Below are positions 10,380 to 18,389 of a DNA stretch of 64,000 nucleotides, in pieces. Position 1 is the first letter of the stretch, and every line of letters starts with the position of its first letter. The stretch spans positions 62,001 to 126,000 of the forward strand of contig CAJVYQ010000004.1 in assembly GCA_913009825.1 (NCBI GenBank), written 5' to 3'. Below the pieces are notes generated by a model that was given only the letters and a program-made list of their open reading frames with translations, was not told where the DNA came from and did not search any database. Source of the stretch: an uncultured Deferribacteres bacterium. GTDB taxonomy: Bacteria; Zhuqueibacterota; JdFR-76; DREG01. A program made the position numbers and the translations under genes.

Positions 10380-11423
10380 ATGAAAGAAGCCCTATTGTAC
10401 GACCCTGTTGGCAACAACAGGGTCGTTTGTAATTTATGCCGCCATTATTGTAAAATTTTGCCCGGTCATTGGGGGATTTGCGGCGTAAGAAAAAACATCG
10501 ATGGCAAGTTGTACACCTATGTTTTTGAAAATGCCATCGCTGCCCACGTTGATCCCATAGAAAAAAAACCTTTGTTTCATGTCCATCCCGGTTCCCTTTC
10601 TTTTTCCATTGCCACAGCAGGTTGTAATTTCCATTGCGATTTTTGTCAAAATGCCGATATCGCTCAGATTACGCAGCGGCCATTTTTGTCTGATATAAAT
10701 GAACCTTCCATTCCGGGAGATTATCTTTCGGTTGGCAACGCGGTTGAAATTGCCCAAAAACGCGGTTGTCGTTCTATTGCCTATACTTACACAGAACCGA
10801 CTATCTTTTTTGAATATGCTTATGAAATCAGCAAGCTCGCTTCCCGCCATAAAATATTGAATCTTTTCATTAGCAACGGTTATATGAGTCCCGAGGCTAT
10901 CGACATGATTCACCCTTATTTGGATGCGGCGAATGTTGATTTAAAAGGATTTCATCAGGATTTTTACCGAAAAAAAATCGGTGCCAAATTGACAGGCGTT
11001 CTCGATTCCTTAAAACTAATGAAAGAGAAGGGCATCTGGTTGGAAGTAACTACGTTAATTGTTCCGGCCTATAATGGCGATGAAGCAAACCTGCGGGATA
11101 TTGCCAATTTTATCCGCACTGAATTAGGAATTGAAACGCCGTGGCATATCAGCCGTTTTTTCCCGCATTACAAAATGTCACATATACCGCCTACTCCCCC
11201 CGGAATTCTTAAACGGGCCCGTGAAATCGGGTACGAAGAAGGTCTGCGGTATGTTTACACCGGCAATTTACCCGGGGATGACGGCGAAAATACTTTTTGT
11301 TATCAATGTGGCAAGGAATTAATTCATCGCTGGGGATTTCAGGTGAGTGAAAATAATATTAAGGATGGGAAATGTTCCAATTGTGGCGCCCTCATCGACG
11401 GGCTCGGTATGGATCCTCAGTAA
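10380..11423 (+). CDS. amrS: AmmeMemoRadiSam system radical SAM enzyme
   Basis: CNLCRHYCKILPGHWGICGVR; radical SAM CNFHCDFCQN; C-terminal CxxC pairs. Confidence 0.92.
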   Translation: MKEALLYDPVGNNRVVCNLCRHYCKILPGHWGICGVRKNIDGKLYTYVFENAIAAHVDPIEKKPLFHVHPGSLSFSIATAGCNFHCDFCQNADIAQITQRPFLSDINEPSIPGDYLSVGNAVEIAQKRGCRSIAYTYTEPTIFFEYAYEISKLASRHKILNLFISNGYMSPEAIDMIHPYLDAANVDLKGFHQDFYRKKIGAKLTGVLDSLKLMKEKGIWLEVTTLIVPAYNGDEANLRDIANFIRTELGIETPWHISRFFPHYKMSHIPPTPPGILKRAREIGYEEGLRYVYTGNLPGDDGENTFCYQCGKELIHRWGFQVSENNIKDGKCSNCGALIDGLGMDPQ

Positions 11424-11666
11424 AAGTGTGACAGATCATTTCCTTCCTTTCTTTTCTGTTTCTAATCCCTGAGCGCAATTTAAAAATATACAACACTTTA
11501 GTTCTCTGAAAAATTCTATCAAATCCCATTTAAAGCGCATGATTCATAGTTGGTGGTAAGCAGCCTCCCCTAACCTCTCCCTTCGTCAGGCTCAGTAAAG
11601 GAGGGGAATTTCCTTCCTTTGCCAAGGGGAGGGAAGGAGGAGTTGAATCCCATATTTTTAAGTAAT

Positions 11667-11803
11667 ACCTGAATTGAGCGATTCTCTTGCTTTTGACCTT
11701 GTTTTTTTTATTAAACGGATTTTCATTTTTAACACAAATGCGGCCGGCGATTCAGCCTGCCTGTGCAGACAGGCGAATCACCCTACAATCGCTCAATTCA
11801 GGT
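11667..11803. mobile_element. F3 inverted-repeat element, copy 1 (137 bp)
   Basis: Perfect 17-bp TIR ACCTGAATTGAGCGATT...AATCGCTCAATTCAGGT; flanks AGTAAT / AATAAT (5 of 6 matching). Confidence 0.75.
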
Positions 11804-12017
11804 AATAATTGCAAATTTTCCCTTTCTTTTCTGTTTCCTATTGAATTTTTTCTTATAAAAACTTACATTGTTTAAATTTAATTTGAACCTGACCGCGGAG
11901 AAGTTTGTCTGTCCGTATGGTTTTATAATGGATTGGGAGATGGTATTCTTTTCGATTTTAACACATTCCATCAGCCCGGTTTTGGTTAGAAAAGATTGCT
12001 TTAAATTGGAGGCATAA

Positions 12018-12827
12018 ATGAATCCGGTCTTTTTGTCATCTATTGTTGCACTTGGTGTGTTAGGGTTAACTTTTGGCGCGATTTTGGCCATCGCCTCCAG
12101 GAAATTTGCGATTGAAGTAGATCCGCGTATTGAAGAGCTTACCGAAATTCTCCCCGGGGCAAATTGTGGCGGCTGTGGTTATCCGGGTTGTGCCGGTTAT
12201 GGGGAAGCGGTTGTGACGAAGGGAGAATCCATCACGTTGTGCGGCCCGGGAGGACCGGAAACGGCGGGAAATATCGCCCAAATTCTTGGCGTTGAAGCTC
12301 AGGAAATGGTGCCTAAAATTGCCGTGGTCCAATGCGGTGGCAGCCATAATAATGCAAGACAGAAATATGAGTACGACGGCATCAAGGATTGTAACGTGGC
12401 TACGCTTTTGGGCGGTGGTTCCAAGGCTTGCGAATTTGGCTGCCTGGGATTGGGTTCCTGTGTGGAGGCCTGCCCTTATGATGCCATGGCCATGCGGGAT
12501 GACGGACTGCCCATGGTGTTTGAAGATAAATGCACCGGATGCGGTCTGTGCGTTACCGCTTGTCCAAAAGGGATCATGGAATTGATTACGGCGACGCAAA
12601 AAGTGTATGTCGCCTGTGTCTCTCACCTGAGAGCTAAAGAAGTGAAAGCGGTTTGTTCTGTCGGTTGCACCGGATGTGGATTGTGTGCCAATCCCAAATT
12701 TACGCCCTCCGGTGTAGTTACAATGAACCGTGAAATTAATCTGCCTATCATCCCGGGAAAATGGGACGATTATGAAACAGCCGTAGAAAAATGCCCGACA
12801 CAATGTTTTGTGGTGCGCGAGATGTAA
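12018..12827 (+). CDS. rnfB: RnfB-like electron-transport ferredoxin subunit
   Basis: EILPGANCGGCGYPGCAGYGEAV; CxxCxxCxxxCP ferredoxin clusters. Confidence 0.92.
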   Translation: MNPVFLSSIVALGVLGLTFGAILAIASRKFAIEVDPRIEELTEILPGANCGGCGYPGCAGYGEAVVTKGESITLCGPGGPETAGNIAQILGVEAQEMVPKIAVVQCGGSHNNARQKYEYDGIKDCNVATLLGGGSKACEFGCLGLGSCVEACPYDAMAMRDDGLPMVFEDKCTGCGLCVTACPKGIMELITATQKVYVACVSHLRAKEVKAVCSVGCTGCGLCANPKFTPSGVVTMNREINLPIIPGKWDDYETAVEKCPTQCFVVREM

Positions 12828-12913
12828 AATATTTTAACTCACTAAACATCAGCCTACAGCGGATAGGCACGGAATACTCAAAATATATAAGTCAAAAATA
12901 AATATTGAAAACA

Positions 12914-12943
12914 AAAACGCCCGATTTTTTTCGGGCGTTTTTT
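12914..12943. terminator. Bidirectional terminator between convergent rnfB and nrdJ
   Basis: AAAAACGCCCGATTTTTTTCGGGCGTTTTTT. Confidence 0.85.
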
Positions 12944-12971
12944 GGTTTACTTTTTTATCTCTCTGTTTTTT

Positions 12972-15900
12972 TCAGGAACATCCCAGCGAATTGCCACAGT
13001 TCAAACATTTGTAGCAACTTCCGTTGCGAACGGTAATGTGACCGCAAATGTCGCAGGTAGGGGCATCGCCCATCAAATCGGACAGTGAATTACTTACAGC
13101 GTCGTCCGGCGCGGTGCTTTTTGAATGACCGTTTCCCTTTACTTTTACTTCGGTGGCGGCCTGTTCCGGCAGGATGATTTCCAGTGGAATTGTTTCGTTG
13201 CTTTCTTCATCTTCCATGTTTGCTTCGTCTCCCTCAACGTTGGGTTTAACATGGAGGAAATCGGTGCGGCCCAGGTATTCCATGCCTAACACGCGGAAAA
13301 CATAATCGAGGACAGACGTGCAGGTTTTAACATTGGGGTGGTTAACCATGCCGGCAGGATCAAAACGGGTAAAGACAAATTTTTCCACATATTTCTCTAA
13401 AGGAACGCCGTATTGCAGTCCCATGGAAACGGCAACCGCAAAGCAGTTAAGCAGGCTGCGGTAGGAAGCGCCCGCCTTGAACATATCAACAAAAATCTCA
13501 CCAAGTTTACCATCCTCATAGTCACCGGTACGCAGGTAAACCTTATTCCCCGCCACATCAGCGCCGATGGTAATTCCAGGCCGTCTTGCCGGGAGATGGC
13601 GTTTTTGACCCCGGCGTAAAAAATGTTTTTCCTCTTTTTCCGGCTGCTCATCGGATTGGTTCGACAATGGCTGAGAAAGTTTGGAACCGTCGCGGTACAA
13701 AGCCACTGCTTTTATACCAAGTTTCCACGCTTGTACATACAGTTGTTCTACTTCTTCGATGGTTGCTTCATTTGGCAGGTTGATGGTTTTGGAAATGGCG
13801 CCGGAGAGAAACGGTTGTACGGCCGCCATCATTTTAACGTGCCCCATCGGCTCGATGAATCTGCTGCCAATGCCGCACCGGTTGGCACAATCGAAAATTG
13901 CGTAATGTTCCGGTTTCAAATGAGGTGCGCCTTCAACTGTTTGTGCCCCTCCCACAAAGATCTGAATCTTTTTGACCTGTTCGGCAGAAAAACCACGATT
14001 TTGCAGCTCGATTGGCGTAATGTGCGGTGTATGATTATCGAAGACTTTAAATTCGCCGATGTAGGCTTCAGCCTCCTTGATTTGATCCTCACGAAAACCA
14101 AGCTGGATTAATTTGGACATGGAAAGATGGGGTGCGCCCTGCAGTGTGCCGTATCCCAGGGCATAGTTGACAATGTCTTCCACCGCTTCCGGTATATAGC
14201 CGAGGTTACGCAGCGTTTTTGGAATCGATTGATTGATGATTTTAAAGTAACCCCCGCCGGCCAGTTTTTTCCATTTGACCAGTGCAAAATCCGGTTCAAC
14301 ACCGGTAGTATCGCAATCCATCAGCAAGCCGATGGTCCCGGTTGGCGCCAGAAGAGTAACCTGTGCGTTCCGGTAGCCGAATTCTTCTCCGAAATCGATG
14401 GCATCCTGCCAGTCATCTTCGGCCGCTTCCAGTAGTCGAGGTTCAAGGAGATCATTTTTATGGATATTTCCCAGCGCGGCCTGGTGCATGCGCATCACAT
14501 TTAACATGCTGTTCCGGTTCTCCGGAAAACCGGCAAACGGACCGGTTTTGGAGGCAATTTCCGCAGAAGTTTTGTATGCGTGACCGGTCATAATTGCCGT
14601 GAGAGTTGCCGCGTACGCTCTGCCTTGTGCCGAATCGTACGGAAAACCTTTCATCATCAGCAGTGTGCCCAGATTGGCGTATCCCAGGCCTAACGGACGA
14701 AAATTATGGCTGTTTCCGGCGATCTGCCCGGTGGGGTAGGAGGCCAGATCCACCAGAATCTCCTGGGCAATGATGAAAATTCGTACCGCTTTACGGTAGG
14801 ATTCCACATCGAAGGTACCATCTTCGTGCAAAAATTTTACAAGATTGAGCGAGGCCAAATTACAGGCGGAATTGTCCAGAAACATAAATTCGGAACAGGG
14901 ATTGGAACTGTTGATCCGGTCGGTACCTTTGCAGGTGTGCCATTTATTAATGGTGCTATCGAATTGAACGCCGGGTTCAGCGCTGTGCCAGGCCGATTCG
15001 GCAATCAGGTGCATCAGTTCTCTGGCTTCGTACGTTTCATATTCCTCACCCGTGGTACGTAAACGGGTTTTCCATTCACCATGGTTAAAGTAGATATCCA
15101 TAAACTCATCCGTGATACGCACGGAGTTGTTTGAATTTTGCCCGGAAACCGTGCGGTATGCTTCATCGTTGAAATCAGCCGAATAACCTGCTTTGATTAG
15201 AGCGGCCACTTTCTTTTCTTCGCGCATTTTCCAGGTGATAAAGTCAACAATTTCCGGATGATCCATATCCAAACAAACCATTTTTGCCGCCCGCCGCGTG
15301 GTGCCGCCGGATTTGGTGGCGCCGGCGCCTTTGTCCAGCACTTCCAGAAAAGACATCAAGCCGGATGAAGTTCCGCCGCCTGATAATTTTTCCTGCCGGC
15401 CGCGTATGGCTGAAAAGTTTGTTCCCGTCCCCGAGCCGTATTTGAACAATTGTGCCTCGTTCTTGGCCAGTTCAAAAATAGACATTAAATCATCCTTAAC
15501 CGACTGAATGAAGCAGGCGGAGCCCTGCGGACGTTCATAACTGTTCTTTACGGCTTTGATCGCCTTTTCTTTAAAATCCCAGGCAAAATTTCCGCCACTG
15601 CCTTTTATGCCGTGTTTATGATATAATCCTACATTGAACCAGACCGGCGAATTGAACGCACCTATCCGGTGGATCAATAGATAGGCCAATTCGTTGCGAA
15701 ATGTTTTGGCATCGCTTTTCGTTGCAAAGTAATTGTGTTCAAAACCAAAATCTGAAATTGTGTCAATAATTCTCGAAATCACTTTTTTTACCGAGACCTC
15801 ATGGCCTGTTCCGGGCACACCCGCTTTGCGAAAATATTTTGACACGACAATATCCGTAGATAATTGCGACCAGTCTTCCGGCACCTCCACATCATTCATC

Positions 15901-16064
15901 TCAAACACTACCGTACCGTCCGGTTCCGAAATGACAGAACGGGTTTTTTTGAATTTTACGTCATCAAGAGGATCCGCATCAGCCGATTTTGAAAAATAGT
16001 TCTCGATGGACAGGCCGGTTTTGCTTTGAATCTCAGTATCTTCCCCGGAAATGATTTCAGACAT
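12972..16064 (-). CDS. nrdJ: Vitamin B12-dependent (class II) ribonucleoside-diphosphate reductase
   Basis: AFNSPVWFNVG, GSGTGTNFSAIRG, NPCSEFMFLDNSACNLASLNL, C-terminal CDICGHITVRNGSCYKCLNCGNSLGCS. Confidence 0.96.
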   Translation of the reverse strand: MSEIISGEDTEIQSKTGLSIENYFSKSADADPLDDVKFKKTRSVISEPDGTVVFEMNDVEVPEDWSQLSTDIVVSKYFRKAGVPGTGHEVSVKKVISRIIDTISDFGFEHNYFATKSDAKTFRNELAYLLIHRIGAFNSPVWFNVGLYHKHGIKGSGGNFAWDFKEKAIKAVKNSYERPQGSACFIQSVKDDLMSIFELAKNEAQLFKYGSGTGTNFSAIRGRQEKLSGGGTSSGLMSFLEVLDKGAGATKSGGTTRRAAKMVCLDMDHPEIVDFITWKMREEKKVAALIKAGYSADFNDEAYRTVSGQNSNNSVRITDEFMDIYFNHGEWKTRLRTTGEEYETYEARELMHLIAESAWHSAEPGVQFDSTINKWHTCKGTDRINSSNPCSEFMFLDNSACNLASLNLVKFLHEDGTFDVESYRKAVRIFIIAQEILVDLASYPTGQIAGNSHNFRPLGLGYANLGTLLMMKGFPYDSAQGRAYAATLTAIMTGHAYKTSAEIASKTGPFAGFPENRNSMLNVMRMHQAALGNIHKNDLLEPRLLEAAEDDWQDAIDFGEEFGYRNAQVTLLAPTGTIGLLMDCDTTGVEPDFALVKWKKLAGGGYFKIINQSIPKTLRNLGYIPEAVEDIVNYALGYGTLQGAPHLSMSKLIQLGFREDQIKEAEAYIGEFKVFDNHTPHITPIELQNRGFSAEQVKKIQIFVGGAQTVEGAPHLKPEHYAIFDCANRCGIGSRFIEPMGHVKMMAAVQPFLSGAISKTINLPNEATIEEVEQLYVQAWKLGIKAVALYRDGSKLSQPLSNQSDEQPEKEEKHFLRRGQKRHLPARRPGITIGADVAGNKVYLRTGDYEDGKLGEIFVDMFKAGASYRSLLNCFAVAVSMGLQYGVPLEKYVEKFVFTRFDPAGMVNHPNVKTCTSVLDYVFRVLGMEYLGRTDFLHVKPNVEGDEANMEDEESNETIPLEIILPEQAATEVKVKGNGHSKSTAPDDAVSNSLSDLMGDAPTCDICGHITVRNGSCYKCLNCGNSLGCS

Positions 16065-16322
16065 AGTTCATTCTCCTACAACTAGAAAGTAAATTGAATC
16101 TATCAAAAAATTCGATGAAATTTTGAAAGAAAAAACTGATTTGAGTTAGCGTAAGATTAATGAAATCTATAAGATGTGAATACTACCATATATAGACGGC
16201 ATTAATTTTAGTGAACAAAATATAGTGGGTTTGAAATAAAAAAACAAGAGAAAAATTAACAGAAAACGGTCGAAAAATGAATCCTTGCGTAAATATTGAA
16301 GTTACAAATGCAAAAAATATTT

Positions 16323-16859
16323 TTATGTTTCGAACCCTTTCCTGGCCGGGATTCCGGCGTTAAAATAGTGTTTTATTTCTCTCATCTCGGTGACCAGATC
16401 GGCGATCTCAATCAGTTCTTTCGGCGCTTTTCGGCCGGTGCAGATAATCTCCACTTCTGCCGGTTTGTTTTGTAAAATATGAAGAACATCATCGATGCTG
16501 ATAAGCCGGAAATAAATCGCTACATTAATTTCGTCCATCACCACAATCCGGTAGTTTCGACTATCGATGGCGGCTTTTATTTTTTGCAACCCCTGTTGCG
16601 CTAATTGCACATCCTTCTCAGATGGATTTTTTACATGGACAAAGGAGGGCTGGCCGTATTGCTCTATGACTAATTGACCCGCAAATTGCTTCGCCGCCCG
16701 CAATTCACCGTATGCTTGCCCTTTCATAAACTGACCGATGTAGATTTTGTACCCGTGTCCCAGCGCCCGCAGAGCCAGGCCGAGCGCGGCGGTGGTTTTC
16801 CCCTTGCCGTCTCCGGTATAAACCTGGATGAGACCTTCTGTTTCTTCGTTTGTTGGCAT
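16323..16859 (-). CDS. cobO: Cob(I)alamin adenosyltransferase (CobA/BtuR/CobO type)
   Basis: GLIQVYTGDGKGKTTAALGLALRALGHG, VVMDEINVAI. Confidence 0.95.
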   Translation of the reverse strand: MPTNEETEGLIQVYTGDGKGKTTAALGLALRALGHGYKIYIGQFMKGQAYGELRAAKQFAGQLVIEQYGQPSFVHVKNPSEKDVQLAQQGLQKIKAAIDSRNYRIVVMDEINVAIYFRLISIDDVLHILQNKPAEVEIICTGRKAPKELIEIADLVTEMREIKHYFNAGIPARKGFET

Positions 16860-16899
16860 GATATATCCTATGCAAGTTAATAATTATTTATAATTTATG

Positions 16900-17039
16900 G
16901 TAACTACTCAGGTTCCCGGTTCAGAAGTTCATGGTTCAGAGGTTAACAACACAAATACATAAAAAGCGTAAAAGGATTCTAACAGGTCTGCCGCGGGCAG
17001 GGAACTTTGAACTATGAACCTGTTAGCCTGAGTAGTTAC
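16900..17039. mobile_element. F2 MITE-like element (140 bp)
   Basis: TIR GTAACTACTCAGG...CCTGAGTAGTTAC; perfect 8-bp TSD AATTTATG (16892-16899, 17040-17047). Confidence 0.9.
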
Positions 17040-17182
17040 AATTTATGATTGTTTAGGTTGGCCAAGAATATTCTTATAAAACTGATTAAACTCGTTTTTT
17101 TTCATAGATTTCATCCATTCAATGGCCTCACCCGGGTGTTGGTTGAAAAGACCGGAAAAAGGTATCCTCTCAATAAGTTATG

Positions 17183-17313
17183 ACTAAACTAAGCGATTCT
17201 AATGTCATTCAGCAGGAATCTTTTTGAATTCAAGCACAAAAACAACATGATTCCTTCTGAATGACATAGCGCCCTTTTAGTGCCGGTTTTAAGATGAAAA
17301 TCGCTCAACTTAG
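17183..17313. mobile_element. F3 inverted-repeat element, copy 2 (131 bp), within the aldolase pseudogene
   Basis: CTAAACTAAGCGATT...AATCGCTCAACTTAG; flanked by 6-bp repeat GTTATG (17177-17182, 17314-17319); internal GTCATTCAGCAGGAATC/GATTCCTTCTGAATGAC hairpin. Confidence 0.8.
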
Positions 17314-17600
17314 GTTATGGTAAAACTTCGTAATCGATAGCTGTTGTACCGGATTGACGAGGTAATTGGCGATCGGTAATTCGAGGGGACAATTTCCTGC
17401 TGCTCTGCCGGGTCCAAACAGAGTTCCATCGATAAAATTCACTCCGGCGTTGATTCCGGTAATGGTGTTGGCGAAAGCAAGCTGTTGATTATTATGGAAA
17501 TGAACCCCGATTTTTTTTGATTCAGGAATTCTCTATATTTTGAGATGAGAGATCGCACCTCTTCCGGATACAGCGCGCCATAACTATCGACAATATAAAT

Positions 17601-17719
17601 AGTGTCTGACCGAAAACTCGAGGAATCTGTATGTTACAATAACTTAAAGGGTTAAACAGATTTCTCTCCGCCTTTTGGCGGATCGAAATGATAAAAAAGT
17701 GTATTTTCGTTCAGACACT
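17601..17719. mobile_element. F1 MITE-like element, copy C (119 bp), within the aldolase pseudogene
   Basis: AGTGTCTGACCGAAAA...TTTTCGTTCAGACACT; perfect TSD AAAT (17597-17600, 17720-17723). Confidence 0.92.
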
Positions 17720-18270
17720 AAATAGCGTTTGCTTTTGTTTGTGAATCGATCTGTTGTAAAGCTTGATCCAGGCTATCGGGTTTTTCCCGGGAAATGGCCA
17801 TGATATTGATGGTACATTCATAGCCCTTTTGGGAAGCGTTGTTTGCCATGGCAACCGCCTTGTCGATATCCCTGATGTAGGTGGCAATGCGAATCATATC
17901 TACTGCCGAATCTTCGCTAGGGAGAATATCTTCGGAAACAGCTTTGTGGGCGTCCTGCATAATAGCTATCTTTGTCGTGCTTTTGTCTGTACCTTCAACA
18001 ACTTTTCGCAACTGATCTTCATCGCAAGATCGCCAGGGGCCGTATTCCTCAGGTGAAAAAAAAATCTTACTGTTGCGATATCCCAACTCAATGTAATCAA
18101 TACCTGTAAGACATGCGACATGATAAACGGCTCTGACAGTTTCCAGATTGAATAGTGATTTATTCATCAATCCCCCGTCCCGGATAGTACAATCCAACAG
18201 TTTAATTTTTCTCTGTTCCATTGTTCTCACTTCTAATGTTTGATCTTGCTTTGGTTTTTTATCGCTATTT

Positions 18271-18381
18271 GTAACTACTCAGGGATGATCTATGTATGAA
18301 CCGTAACCGTGCTTCGACTCCGCTTTGCTTCGCTCGGAATGACATATTTCTCGAGTTTTCGGACAGACACTATGTAGTTAT
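18271..18381. mobile_element. Composite/degenerate F2 element containing an F1 end
   Basis: Left end GTAACTACTCAGG (F2), internal TTTTCGGACAGACACT (one F1 end), right end GTAGTTAT; flanks CGCTATTT / CAGTATTT similar but not identical. Confidence 0.55.
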
Positions 18382-18389
18382 CAGTATTT

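Larger units (their letters stand above)
17045..18230 (-). pseudogene. Disrupted DRE-TIM (HMGL-like / 4-hydroxy-2-oxovalerate aldolase-like) gene
   Basis: N-term KLLDCTIRDGGLMNKSLF (ORF 17718-18230); continuation YIVDSYGALYPEEVRSLISKY beyond the F1 insertion, HNNQQLAFANTITGINAGVNFIDGTLFGPGRAAGNCPLELPIANYL after a frameshift at an A8 tract, and PFSGLFNQHPGEAIEWMKSMKKNEF beyond an F3 insertion. Confidence 0.88.

Noticed and set aside
11560-11640. Purine/pyrimidine-rich inverted segment CCTCCCCTAACCTCTCCC...GGGGAGGGAAGGAGGA
   Set aside because: Low-complexity repeat debris of a common intergenic type; no clean TIR/TSD that I could define
13397-15999. Multiple plus-strand ORFs inside nrdJ
   Set aside because: All antisense to a well-supported 1030-aa RNR; no domain signatures
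16065-16322. Possible cobalamin riboswitch upstream of nrdJ
   Set aside because: Looked for a B12-box-like GCCACTG segment and conserved stems; none recognised
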